Assembly: GCF_001709345.1 (NCBI RefSeq)
Contig: NZ_MDTQ01000001.1
Coordinates: forward strand, 2,331,202-2,395,201
DNA length: 64,000 bases
Source: Terasakiispira papahanaumokuakeensis
GTDB taxonomy: Bacteria; Pseudomonadota; Gammaproteobacteria; Pseudomonadales; Halomonadaceae
Reading direction: 5' to 3'
The notes beneath the pieces are model-generated. The model ran no database searches, was not told where the DNA came from, and worked only from the letters and a program-made list of their open reading frames with translations. Shown here one piece after another: positions 7,330 to 15,520 of the stretch. Position 1 is the first letter of the stretch. The number at the start of each line of letters is the position of its first letter. A program made the position numbers and the translations under genes.

Positions 7330-8625
7330 TTACTCCGACAAAAAGAGGAACTTAAGAATAAAGAGTACAGCCAGGACAAAGACACTCGGGCTCACTTCAC
7401 TGACACGCCCTGATAACAGCTTCACGGCGGCATAAGTGATAAAGCCCAATGCAATACCGTTGGCAATCGAGAACGTCAGCGGCATCGCTAACGCCGCCAC
7501 CAGTACCGGGGCGGCTTCGGTCACATCATCCCAATCGGCATGAGCGAGACTACCGGCCATTAAGACGGCGACATAAAGCAAAGCACCGGCAGTGGCATAG
7601 CTTGGTACGGTCATGGCGAGTGGTGAAAACAGCAAGCTGATCAAAAACAGGGCGGCGACAGTCACCGCAGTCAACCCCGTACGGCCGCCTGCGGCAATCC
7701 CGGCAGCACTTTCGATATAACTGGTGGTATTGGATGTGCCTAATACGGCACCGGCCATCGTCGCGCTACTATCCGACATCAAGGCTTTGCCCAAGCGGGG
7801 TAGTTTGCCGTCTTTATCGAGCAAGCCGCCTTTATGCGCCACGCCGACTAAAGTGCCGGAGGTATCGAATAAATCGACAAACAAGAAGGCAAAGATGACG
7901 CTGACCATGGCGACATCAAAGGCCCCAGCGATATCCATTTTCATAAACGTCGGCGCCGGTGAGGGCGGCATACTCATCACCCCTAGAAACTGGTTATGTC
8001 CTAGCAATGTTGAGAGTACGGTCACGACCAGCACGCCAATCATGACGGCGCCGGTGACACGGCGATAAGACAAGGCCGTGATCAAGAAAAACCCAAGGAA
8101 GGTATATAAGGCCGAAGGTTGAGACAGATCGCCCACGGTCACCAAGGTCGCAGGATTATCGACCACAATTCCGGAGTTTTTCAAGGCGACCAGGGCCATA
8201 AACAGGCCGATCCCGGCGGCAATGCCCAGCCGGAGCGATAACGGAATGGAGTTAATAATCCATTCGCGAATACGGAAAATACTCAGGAGGAAAAACACTA
8301 AGCCAGAGAGGAAAACCGCGCCTAATGCGACTTCCCAGGTTTTTCCCATGCCCAGCACGACACCAAAGGTAAAGAAGGCGTTCAGACCCATCCCCGGTGC
8401 CAAAGCAATCGGGTAGTTGGCCCACACCCCCATAATCAGGGTGCCGATCGCCGCGGCCACACAGGTGGCGACAAAGACCGCACCATGGTCCATACCGGTC
8501 TGGCTCAGCAGCTCCGGGTTGATGAAAATGATGTAGGCCATGGTCAAGAAGGTGGTGAAACCCGCAATGATCTCGGTTTTCACCGTAGTACCATGGGCTT
8601 TAAGCTGGAAAAGTCGTTCCAACAT
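7330..8625 (-). CDS. NCS2/AzgA-type purine permease
   Basis: An inner-membrane proton symporter for adenine, guanine or hypoxanthine, of the PbuG/AdeP (AzgA-like) branch. About 431 residues with 12-14 hydrophobic helices. Diagnostic stretches include [20 protein letters not shown] near the start, [10 protein letters not shown] and [10 protein letters not shown]. The longest frame starts at 8676, but the extra 17 residues are not family-like. The ATG at 8625 has GAGCGAG upstream and gives the usual MLERLFQL start. It lies directly upstream of apt and gpt, supporting a purine substrate. Which purine is not decided by sequence alone. Confidence 0.9.
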   Translation of the reverse strand: MLERLFQLKAHGTTVKTEIIAGFTTFLTMAYIIFINPELLSQTGMDHGAVFVATCVAAAIGTLIMGVWANYPIALAPGMGLNAFFTFGVVLGMGKTWEVALGAVFLSGLVFFLLSIFRIREWIINSIPLSLRLGIAAGIGLFMALVALKNSGIVVDNPATLVTVGDLSQPSALYTFLGFFLITALSYRRVTGAVMIGVLVVTVLSTLLGHNQFLGVMSMPPSPAPTFMKMDIAGAFDVAMVSVIFAFLFVDLFDTSGTLVGVAHKGGLLDKDGKLPRLGKALMSDSSATMAGAVLGTSNTTSYIESAAGIAAGGRTGLTAVTVAALFLISLLFSPLAMTVPSYATAGALLYVAVLMAGSLAHADWDDVTEAAPVLVAALAMPLTFSIANGIALGFITYAAVKLLSGRVSEVSPSVFVLAVLFILKFLFLSE

Positions 8626-8799
8626 GAATGATCTCGCTCTGTCCGGGGCTAATTCGCAGAAGTGCCATAACCCCACGGAGAGTCGCGGGGCAGGAGAAAA
8701 ACGCGAATGTTAGCGAAAAGTCAGGAAAAGTGCGAGATCACCATGCAAATGCGATACCTAAAAGCACCGATGCCCCGTATCAAATCAACAAATAAGGGG

Positions 8800-9417
8800 T
8801 CAAGCCAAGCCGCGCTGCGCCAGCAGCCGCTCAACCGTATCCACCGTGGCTTGAGTCTGGCTGTCCACTTCCAGATTGATATGATCGCCCTGCTGACGCT
8901 CGCCAAATAAGGTCAACTTGCGTGTTTCGGGAATCAAATAAACACTGAATCCGGTTTCATCCACTTCGCCCACGGTCAGGCTACACCCATCAAGACCGAT
9001 GTAACCTTTGGGCAAGATGTACTTCATCCATTGAGCCGGCACATCAAACACCATTCGACAGTTGTGCTCATCTGGATATTCAATCGTTCGCACTGTCACT
9101 TGGTCGATGACATGGCCCGAGAGTAGATGGCCACCAATTTCGTCATTAAAACGCGCAGCCCGTTCAATATTGACGCGATCGCCCACTTGAAGCCGACCTA
9201 GGCTAGTCCGACGCAGCGTTTCAATCATCGCATCAAAATAAACCGCCTCCTCATCTTCACGCACAACGGTGAGGCAAGTGCCATTCACGGCAATACTGGC
9301 ACCGTGAGTTAGGCCATCACGCCAAGCGACAGGAATCGCAATGCCTAATGTCGACAATGCCTGTTGTTGCGTCAGTGAAACGACTTCACAAACGCCTTTT
9401 ACAATACCCGTAAACAT
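8800..9417 (-). CDS. ribC: Riboflavin synthase (alpha subunit)
   Basis: Dismutates two 6,7-dimethyl-8-ribityllumazine molecules to riboflavin. The symbol is ribC in E. coli and ribE elsewhere. About 205 residues with two lumazine-binding repeats, the first beginning MFTGIVKG (the canonical N-terminus). Conserved pieces are NGTCLTV in repeat 1 and DGCSLTV in repeat 2. The start was moved from 9441 to 9417, where the ATG overlaps the upstream stop by one base (TAATG). No FMN riboswitch is seen before the pair. Confidence 0.93.
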   Translation of the reverse strand: MFTGIVKGVCEVVSLTQQQALSTLGIAIPVAWRDGLTHGASIAVNGTCLTVVREDEEAVYFDAMIETLRRTSLGRLQVGDRVNIERAARFNDEIGGHLLSGHVIDQVTVRTIEYPDEHNCRMVFDVPAQWMKYILPKGYIGLDGCSLTVGEVDETGFSVYLIPETRKLTLFGERQQGDHINLEVDSQTQATVDTVERLLAQRGLA

Positions 9418-10016
9418 TAATTTGAATCCTCTTGCTGCCAATGCAGATATTCCTGCAATAGCATGACACGATCACAGCCAAAGAACAGGGCTTCATCGAC
9501 CGCAAAAGTCGGTACACCAAAAACACCTTTCCCTATAGCTTCGTCTGTTTGCGCTTTTAAGCGCGCCTTGGCCGCATCCGTTGCACCATCCGCTAGAGAT
9601 CGAGGTGAGAACACCGTATTGAGTAGATCAGGTTGGGTGATATCCTGGCCACTGCCCCAATACAGATCAAATAACTGTAGCGACACTTCGACACGGGCGG
9701 GTTCAGGCATCATGACCAATGTGCGCAATAGTGGCAGCGTATTAGTCGGGAACTGATCGGGTATCGTCAGCGGGACTTGCAGCATCCGCGCCATTCTCGG
9801 GAGATCTTGCTCAAACAAATAACGCTGTTTAGCCGGAAGTGCTAAAGGAGGCTCACTGCCTAACGCCTTAAAGATACCGCCTAAAAAAACCGGTTTCCAA
9901 TGTATCTTAATCTCAGCATGATCATGGGCGAGTTGCTGTTCCAGTGAGGCGATCTGAACCGCCGCCAAATAGCTGTAGGGGCTGACGATATCGTAATAAA
10001 AATCAATCTGAGACAT
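9417..10016 (-). CDS. DsbA-family oxidoreductase, 2-hydroxychromene-2-carboxylate isomerase-like
   Basis: 199 residues with a thioredoxin/GST-kappa-like fold. The N-terminus [14 protein letters not shown] has SPYSY where disulfide enzymes have CxxC, so thiol-disulfide exchange is unlikely. It belongs to the branch typified by 2-hydroxychromene-2-carboxylate isomerase, a glutathione-dependent step of naphthalene breakdown. [20 protein letters not shown] near the C-terminus is the family's cis-proline region. No other aromatic-degradation genes are nearby, so the true substrate is unknown. It is translationally coupled to ribC by a one-base overlap. Confidence 0.85.
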
Positions 10017-10231
10017 CCTTAACTCCTCCTTAGTGAGACCCCGCAGTCAGCATTCAGATCCAACGACATCACGCATATAGGTCATGGCGACTCAATGGAT
10101 CGCGCAAGGCAAGCAGCGTAAGATTTTCTGTTTTACCGCCACTTAACAGAATAGAACTATGGGCGTAAACGCCCAAAACCTTCCAAAGCACTTCGTACAA
10201 GATTGAATCGCTATAAAAAATATAGACCAGC

Positions 10232-10260
10232 TTGACAGGATCAAAGCGTCTACCTATCAT
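10232..10260 (+). promoter_or_regulatory. Near-consensus sigma-70 promoter
   Basis: TTGACA (10232-10237) and TATCAT (10255-10260) are separated by exactly 17 bp. Transcription would start near 10267. The nearest downstream signal is an intrinsic terminator, not a gene. Confidence 0.65.
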
Positions 10261-10266
10261 TCGCAC

Positions 10267-10374
10267 CAGTTCGAAATCGCGCCGATTTGAACCCGGATTG
10301 CGGGCGCGTTAAAAATTCCCGCTAAAAGGGTGTGTCCAGCGTTGACAGCCACCCGGTCACGGGTGGCTTTTTTT
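10267..10374 (+). ncRNA. Candidate small RNA or terminated leader upstream of metN
   Basis: About 108 nt lie between a strong sigma-70 promoter and an intrinsic terminator, with no ORF of note. Internally CGCGCC (about 10278-10283) can pair with GGCGCG (about 10302-10307), and CCC with GGG at 10318-10330. I do not recognise a known riboswitch or sRNA family. It could be a free-standing sRNA, or the prematurely terminated leader of metNIQ, whose first codon is 98 bp past the T tract. Confidence 0.4.
10347..10374 (+). terminator. Intrinsic terminator ahead of metN
   Basis: AGCCACCCG (10347-10355) pairs perfectly with CGGGTGGCT (10360-10368), followed by seven T residues. Confidence 0.85.
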
Positions 10375-10471
10375 ATTCTGCACCCGCCCTAATTAGCACC
10401 CCCGCAATCATCAGGCCCATTCGGCGCTCGCATCTAACCGTTCAGCGGTTTCAGTCAACGGGAGCGCGGCT

Positions 10472-11512
10472 TTGATCAATATCCGCAGTGTGAACAAAGT
10501 GTATGGTGAGGGCCCTAACGCGGTCACCGCTTTACGCGATATCAATTTAGAAGTCCCCCAAGGGGGTATTTATGGCGTGGTTGGGCGTAGCGGCGCAGGT
10601 AAAAGTACCCTGATCCGTTGTGTCAACATGCTGGAAACCCCCACCTCAGGCCAAGTGTTGGTCGATGGCCAAGACCTCACTCAACTTGATGAACAAGGGT
10701 TACGTCTGGCCCGCCATCAGATTGGGATGATTTTCCAGCACTTTAATCTGCTCAGCTCGCGTACCGTCTATGACAATATCGCCCTCCCATTAGAGCTGAT
10801 GAAAGCCGATAGCGCTCAGATTAAAGCAGCCGTTGAGCCCTTGCTTGAACTCACCGGGCTAACCGATAAAGTGGATCATTACCCCAGCCAGCTTTCGGGC
10901 GGGCAGAAACAAAGGGTCGCCATTGCCCGCGCACTGGCCACAAAACCCAAAGTACTGCTCAGTGATGAAGCCACATCGGCGCTTGACCCCCACACCACAC
11001 GGTCGATTCTTGAACTACTGAAAAACATCAACCGTGAACTGGGCATCACTATTTTGCTGATCACCCATGAAATGGAAGTGGTTAAGCGGATCTGTGATCG
11101 AGTCGCGTTAATCAGTGATGGCAGCCTGATCGAAGAAGACGAAGTGGGCCATTTCTTTACCCACCCCACAACGGCACTCGGTCATGAGTTTGTTGAAACA
11201 GCGCTCAGTCAGCCCTTACCTGAAGGGCTGGAAGATCGCTTACACGCCAACAAGGCCCCAAGCCGACGCCCCGTCATCCGTCTGACGTTCAGTGGCGATA
11301 GCGTGCAAGCGCCATTGATCACCCAGTTAGCGCGCCAATTTAGTGTGGATGTCAGCATCTTGCAGGCACAGGTCGAGCATATTCAAAGCCAAGTGCTGGG
11401 ACGTCTATTAGCCGAATTATCAGGCAGTGATGAAGCGATTGCTCAAGCCATGACGCATCTTGAATCTCAACCGGTTCGTTTGGAGGTACTTGGTTATGTC
11501 CAGCCTGTCTGA
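10472..11512 (+). CDS. metN: Methionine ABC importer, ATP-binding protein
   Basis: Drives uptake of D/L-methionine (and probably its sulfoxides) together with MetI and MetQ. 346 residues. Walker A is GRSGAGKST (about 38-46), the signature LSGGQ (about 141-145), and Walker B VLLSDE (about 161-166, S replacing the more common A or L). A C-terminal NIL/C2-type domain (about 270-340) is the site of methionine feedback in E. coli MetN. The start is TTG at 10472, chosen because it gives MINIRSVNKVYG as in the family and has GGGAG about 8 bp upstream. It overlaps metI by 17 bp. Confidence 0.95.
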   Translation: MINIRSVNKVYGEGPNAVTALRDINLEVPQGGIYGVVGRSGAGKSTLIRCVNMLETPTSGQVLVDGQDLTQLDEQGLRLARHQIGMIFQHFNLLSSRTVYDNIALPLELMKADSAQIKAAVEPLLELTGLTDKVDHYPSQLSGGQKQRVAIARALATKPKVLLSDEATSALDPHTTRSILELLKNINRELGITILLITHEMEVVKRICDRVALISDGSLIEEDEVGHFFTHPTTALGHEFVETALSQPLPEGLEDRLHANKAPSRRPVIRLTFSGDSVQAPLITQLARQFSVDVSILQAQVEHIQSQVLGRLLAELSGSDEAIAQAMTHLESQPVRLEVLGYVQPV

Positions 11513-12182
11513 AACACTCTCTAGCTTATCCATGCTGGCCACGCCGGAACAGTTACTCCAAGCGACTGGCGAAACGCTTTATATGGTGGTGGTGTCAGCC
11601 CTCATTTCCACCGCATTAGGGCTACCATTAGGGGTGCTACTCCACGTCACCCGCAAAGATCAGTTCATGTCTCGTCCGCGCCTGAATCGAGTACTGGGAG
11701 CCTTCACCAACATAGGCCGATCTGTTCCCTACATCATTCTGATGGTCTCTATATTGCCCTTGACCCGATTTTTGGTCGGCAGCTCTATTGGCACCAATGC
11801 CGCCATTGTGTCACTGACGCTCTCCGCCATTCCTTTTGTCGCCCGACTGATCGAAGGCGCCTTGAATGAAGTGCCGCCCGGCCTCATTGAAGCGGCACAG
11901 GCGATGGGCGCAAAACCCATGCAAATCATCACCAAAGTGCTGGTGCCGGAAGCCTTGCCTGGCATATTCAACAGTTTGACGGTCACAGTCGTGACGTTGA
12001 TCAGTTATTCCGCCATGGCCGGTGCGGTTGCAGGAGGCGGCCTTGGGGCGCTAGGCATCAACTACGGCTACCAACGTTTTGATGGCATGACAATGTTGGT
12101 CACCGTCATCATCTTGGTGGCACTGGTCCAGCTGCTACAATCCGTTGGCGATGCATTAGTTAGACGTGTTGATCATCGTTGA
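11496..12182 (+). CDS. metI: Methionine ABC importer, permease
   Basis: About 228 residues with five hydrophobic helices. The EAA loop (EAAQAMGA) near residues 139-146 contacts MetN. The ATG at 11496 has GGAGG 9 bp upstream and overlaps the end of metN. An earlier in-frame codon at 11460 lies inside metN and would add 12 unlikely residues. Inner-membrane channel of the methionine importer. Confidence 0.95.
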   Translation: MSSLSETLSSLSMLATPEQLLQATGETLYMVVVSALISTALGLPLGVLLHVTRKDQFMSRPRLNRVLGAFTNIGRSVPYIILMVSILPLTRFLVGSSIGTNAAIVSLTLSAIPFVARLIEGALNEVPPGLIEAAQAMGAKPMQIITKVLVPEALPGIFNSLTVTVVTLISYSAMAGAVAGGGLGALGINYGYQRFDGMTMLVTVIILVALVQLLQSVGDALVRRVDHR

Positions 12183-12282
12183 GCATCCGTCTAGGGCGAC
12201 CCTATCGCCTGATGTGAAGCCTTATATGACATGAACTCCGCCACAAAATAGACCATTGATTGCATCAAACAAGGAGCCTTAA

Positions 12283-13092
12283 ATGAAGATTGTAAAACCG
12301 CTTCGCACACTCGCTTTAGCCGCCATTGCCGGTGCCGTATTAACCGCCTGCGGTGGGGATGAAAAAGACCAAAATACAGTACGCATCGGCACCATGGCGG
12401 GGCCAGAAACTGAAGTGATGGAAGTCGCTAAAAAAGTCGCGAAAGAGCAATACGATTTAAATGTCGAAATTGTCGAATTCAACGACTATGTCTCACCGAA
12501 TGCGGCACTGGATGAAGGCAGCCTGGACGCCAATGCTTATCAGCATAAGCCGTACTTAGATGAAATGATGAAGTCACGTGACTATAGCTTTGAAGTTGCG
12601 GGCAAAACCTTCGTTTACCCCATGTCCGTGTTCTCATTAACTTATGATAATCTTCAAGCACTGCCCGAGAATGGCAAAATCGCCATTCCAAACGACCCGT
12701 CTAATGAAGGTCGTGCTTTAATCATGCTCAATGATGCCGGTGTGATCACACTGAAAGACCGGAATAACCTGGCGGCCACGCCCAACGACATTGCAGAGAA
12801 CCCAAAAAATATCAGCTTCGCGGAGCTGGATGCGGCGCAGTTACCCCGCAGCCTCCAAGATGTCGACTTTGCCGTGGTGAACAACACTTTCGCTACGCCG
12901 GATCAACTCCCGGAAGGCGCGAAACGCGTCCTGACTGAAAGTTCTGAATCGCCCTATGTCAATCTGATTGTTGTGCGTGAAGGCGATAGCCAGCGCCCTG
13001 AAATTCAGAATCTCGTGAAAGCTTACCAAACACCAGAAGTGATCAAAGCCGCTCAGGAACGCTTTACTGATGTCGTTCCCGGCTGGAAATAA
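12283..13092 (+). CDS. metQ: Methionine-binding lipoprotein MetQ (copy 1)
   Basis: 269 residues. A lipoprotein signal ends in the lipobox LTAC (Cys about 22). The NlpA/MetQ core shows the methionine-pocket stretches RIGTMAGPE, NDYVSPNAALDEG and DANAYQHKPYLDEM. The mature protein is anchored in the inner membrane, facing the periplasm, and hands methionine to MetI. AAGGAG lies about 7 bp before the ATG, 100 bp after metI in the same operon. A close paralog follows at 13900. Confidence 0.94.
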   Translation: MKIVKPLRTLALAAIAGAVLTACGGDEKDQNTVRIGTMAGPETEVMEVAKKVAKEQYDLNVEIVEFNDYVSPNAALDEGSLDANAYQHKPYLDEMMKSRDYSFEVAGKTFVYPMSVFSLTYDNLQALPENGKIAIPNDPSNEGRALIMLNDAGVITLKDRNNLAATPNDIAENPKNISFAELDAAQLPRSLQDVDFAVVNNTFATPDQLPEGAKRVLTESSESPYVNLIVVREGDSQRPEIQNLVKAYQTPEVIKAAQERFTDVVPGWK

Positions 13093-13118
13093 TACTCACT
13101 GTTGAGTTTTTCGCCGAC

Positions 13119-13145
13119 ACAACACCGCCCAAGAGGCGGTGTTGT
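13119..13145 (+). terminator. Strong stem-loop between metQ and msrC
   Basis: ACAACACCGCC (13119-13129) pairs perfectly with GGCGGTGTTGT (13135-13145) around a 5-base loop. Only a weak T run follows, so it may be a partial terminator or an mRNA-stabilising hairpin that separates metNIQ from msrC. Confidence 0.55.
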
Positions 13146-13184
13146 CCGTTCTGACTCCGAATGATGAGATAAAAGGGCCCCGTG

Positions 13185-13673
13185 ATGACGATTGACGACC
13201 ATACCGTTGAAGACTATCGCAGCCTCGCACGCCAACTGGCCGCGTTGCTAGGTGATGAACGAGACTGGTTAATTAATGTTAGCCAGCTGAATGCCTTTAT
13301 TTTTGAACAACTTCCCGACCTCAACTGGGCCGGCGTTTATTTACTGCGAGCTGGCCAACTCAAGTTAGGGCCCTTTCAAGGCAAAGTCGCTTGCACTCAT
13401 ATCCCGTTAGACAAAGGCGTTTGCGGTGCAGCAGCACGAACAGGTGAAGTCCAGCGCGTTGAAGATGTCCATGCCTTTCCAGGCCACATCGCCTGTGATG
13501 CCGCCTCTCGAAGTGAAGTCGTGGTGCCTTTAAAAACACCCGAGGGCCAACTATGGGGCGTGCTCGACCTTGACAGCCCTCTACCTGCCCGCTTCACCGA
13601 GACTGATGCCACTGGCATTGCGCTGCTGGCGGATACGTTTCTTCAGCATACTGAGCTCCCCCGGCTGGATTAA
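13185..13673 (+). CDS. msrC: Free methionine-R-sulfoxide reductase (GAF domain)
   Basis: Reduces free methionine-R-sulfoxide to methionine. 162 residues forming a single GAF domain of the YebR/fRMsr family. The three family cysteines are present in ACTHIP, GVCGAAA and HIACDAAS, with the diagnostic VEDVHAFPGHIACD stretch. ATG 13185 is preferred over the GTG directly before it. Its position between two metQ genes suggests that imported oxidised methionine is repaired here. It may be transcribed from the metN promoter by read-through or from its own. Confidence 0.92.
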   Translation: MTIDDHTVEDYRSLARQLAALLGDERDWLINVSQLNAFIFEQLPDLNWAGVYLLRAGQLKLGPFQGKVACTHIPLDKGVCGAAARTGEVQRVEDVHAFPGHIACDAASRSEVVVPLKTPEGQLWGVLDLDSPLPARFTETDATGIALLADTFLQHTELPRLD

Positions 13674-13899
13674 CACGCCGAGAAAGCTCAGCCTTCGCCC
13701 CAACCCTGCAGGCACAAGGAAGCGTCTGCATATAACCTAAAAAGACATTAAAAATTATTCTAATAATAATTACTTATATCAAAAAGCACTGTCGACAGAA
13801 GAATCGATCACTACCCAAGTGGCCGTAATTCAGAGACGATAGATGATTAGCAGCATTTACATTGAACACAACACTGAATACCACAATGGAGTTTCTTTT

Positions 13900-14742
13900 A
13901 TGCGTATCGCTTCTGCTCTGCGGACATTAACACTCGCTGCCATAGCGGCAGGTTTACTCAGTGCTTGCGGCCAAGATGACCAAGGACAAGCTTCAACGCA
14001 GACAGACGAGTCGAATAAAACCTTGCGGGTCGGCACCATGGCGGGACCAGAAGAAGAAGTCATGGAAGTGGCCAAACAGGTTGCCAAAGATCAATACGGG
14101 TTGGATGTCGAAATTGTCGCCTTTAATGACTACATCTCACCCAATGCGGCGCTGGATGAAGGTAGCTTAGACGCCAATGCCTATCAGCATAAGCCGTATC
14201 TAGATGAGATGATGAAATCGCGGGATTACAACTTTGCGATTGCAGGCCACACGTTTGTTTTCCCGATGTCAGCGTATAGCCTGCAATATAGCCGCATTGA
14301 TGATATCCCCAAGGGCGCCAAAATCGCGATTCCGAATGATCCTTCCAACGAAGGCCGAGCGTTAATCATGCTCAATGATGCGGGTTTGATCACATTGAAA
14401 GACCGCACCGACCTTTCCGCAACGCTCAATGACATTACAGACAATCCCCAGGACATTCAGTTTGCCGAGCTGGATGCCGCCCAATTACCCCGCAGCCTGG
14501 AAGATGTTGATCTGGCCGTGATTAACAGTAATTTTGCCACCGGAGACCAGCTACCTGACGGTACCCAGCGCCTGCTGACCGAAGGGGCTGACTCACCTTA
14601 TGTCAATTTGATTGTGGTCCGTGAGGGCGACACTCAACGCCAAGATATTCAAACCTTCGTCAAAGCGTTCCATACCCAAGCGGTGATTGATGCAGCGAAA
14701 GCCCACTTTGACAATGTCGTGCCGGGTTGGACGACAGAATAA
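13900..14742 (+). CDS. metQ: Methionine-binding lipoprotein MetQ (copy 2)
   Basis: About 280 residues, clearly a recent paralog of the first MetQ. Long stretches are shared (TMAGPE, SPNAALDEGSLDANAYQHKP, IPNDPSNEGRALIMLNDAG). The lipobox is LSAC. A short extra polar linker (about 25-40) follows the lipidated cysteine. GGAG lies about 8 bp before ATG 13900; the longer frame from 13843 adds residues that spoil the signal peptide. It lacks its own permease and ATPase and probably feeds the same MetNI complex, perhaps with different ligand preference such as methionine sulfoxide (inference). Confidence 0.92.
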   Translation: MRIASALRTLTLAAIAAGLLSACGQDDQGQASTQTDESNKTLRVGTMAGPEEEVMEVAKQVAKDQYGLDVEIVAFNDYISPNAALDEGSLDANAYQHKPYLDEMMKSRDYNFAIAGHTFVFPMSAYSLQYSRIDDIPKGAKIAIPNDPSNEGRALIMLNDAGLITLKDRTDLSATLNDITDNPQDIQFAELDAAQLPRSLEDVDLAVINSNFATGDQLPDGTQRLLTEGADSPYVNLIVVREGDTQRQDIQTFVKAFHTQAVIDAAKAHFDNVVPGWTTE

Positions 14743-14776
14743 CCACGATATAGAGACTTCACGGTATTCATATCAC

Positions 14777-14805
14777 GAATCGGTGGAAATAAAATCCACC
14801 GATTC
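14777..14805. terminator. Stem-loop between convergent genes
   Basis: GAATCGGTGGA (14777-14787) pairs perfectly with TCCACCGATTC (14795-14805) around an AT-rich 7-base loop. It lies between the ends of metQ copy 2 and the leftward gene at 14833 and may serve both, although neither side has a long T run. Confidence 0.6.
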
Positions 14806-14832
14806 GGTATGCTTCTCAATGAATCCCTGGCT

Positions 14833-15345
14833 CTAAATTAACCCCTCTTGATGCCCTTCATCTTCATCCCACTCGGGCTCATCGCCGGTCAAAGCGACAT
14901 GAACCTCCAGCATGGCACGAATACGATCTTCGGCCCTTTGCTCATCCAATCCAAGCTGTGACAACGTCAACCTAAACTGATCCAACCAATCAACGTCAGG
15001 CATCAGCTGTTGGGCTTCGGCGAGCTCAAAAGTAACTTCTCGACGCGCCGCATCAAATAATTTGAGTAACCACTGCTCTTGAGGAAATAATTGGTCGGTG
15101 TAAAACACATCATCCAGCTGATCATAAAGGAGTTCACGAATCACCTCATCGGCCTGAACCCCATGCAACTCCAGGTCCATGTCTTCCCGCGAGGCTAATA
15201 CCGCGACATCATCCTGCCAATGATCTTCCGGCATAATGAGCACACTTTTGATGCGTCCATCCGGCATTGACCATGCAATCGCTACCGGATAGCTGGACTC
15301 ATCCATTTCCGCTGCGTCAACGGCAATAAACATCGGGATAGACAT
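14833..15345 (-). CDS. Uncharacterised acidic protein, possibly DEDD exonuclease-like
   Basis: 170 residues and acidic, especially at the C-terminus (EPEWDEDEGH). No family is firmly recognised. The first 80 residues (FIAVDAAEMDESSYPVAIAW, then a LIMPEDHW block and ELHGVQADEV) echo the layout of small RNase H-fold DEDD exonuclease-like proteins (D-x-E..., SYPVxIxW, LIxPxxxW, HGI). Not all catalytic acids can be placed with confidence. The ATG at 15345 has AGGAG 5 bp upstream; the GTG at 15351 overlaps that site. It stands alone between metQ copy 2 and tatD. Confidence 0.6.
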   Translation of the reverse strand: MSIPMFIAVDAAEMDESSYPVAIAWSMPDGRIKSVLIMPEDHWQDDVAVLASREDMDLELHGVQADEVIRELLYDQLDDVFYTDQLFPQEQWLLKLFDAARREVTFELAEAQQLMPDVDWLDQFRLTLSQLGLDEQRAEDRIRAMLEVHVALTGDEPEWDEDEGHQEGLI

Positions 15346-15406
15346 GTACACTCCTGAAGGACATCAAAAAGAAATTTAGGGCAGAAACAAATGGGCCTGA
15401 ATGATG

Positions 15407-15520
15407 GAATCTATCGTAGTAGATTGAATCTATCGCGGTAAATTGAATCTATCGCGGTAAATTGAATCTATCGCGGTAAATTGAATCTATCGCGGTAAAT
15501 TGAATCTATCGCGGTAAACG
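15407..15520. repeat. 19-bp tandem repeat, six units, at the 3' end of tatD
   Basis: Units start at 15407, 15426, 15445, 15464, 15483 and 15502. Four units read GAATCTATCGCGGTAAATT exactly; the first and last are diverged. The last unit contains the tatD stop codon (15506-15508) and final codons, so the array looks expanded outwards from the gene end. Confidence 0.9.

Noticed and set aside
8641-8799. Riboswitch between ribC and the purine permease
   Set aside because: No conserved FMN or purine aptamer segments; the gap follows ribC and precedes the permease only as an ordinary leader.
10069-10266. 65-residue leftward ORF before the candidate sRNA
   Set aside because: No recognisable family, no good ribosome-binding site, and it overlaps the strong rightward promoter at 10232-10260.
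10267-10310. tRNA-like T-loop motif on the minus strand (GGGTTCAAATC)
   Set aside because: The flanking bases cannot form the T stem, and no acceptor or anticodon arms follow.
15407-15520. CRISPR array
   Set aside because: Units are directly adjacent with no spacers and are only 19 bp.
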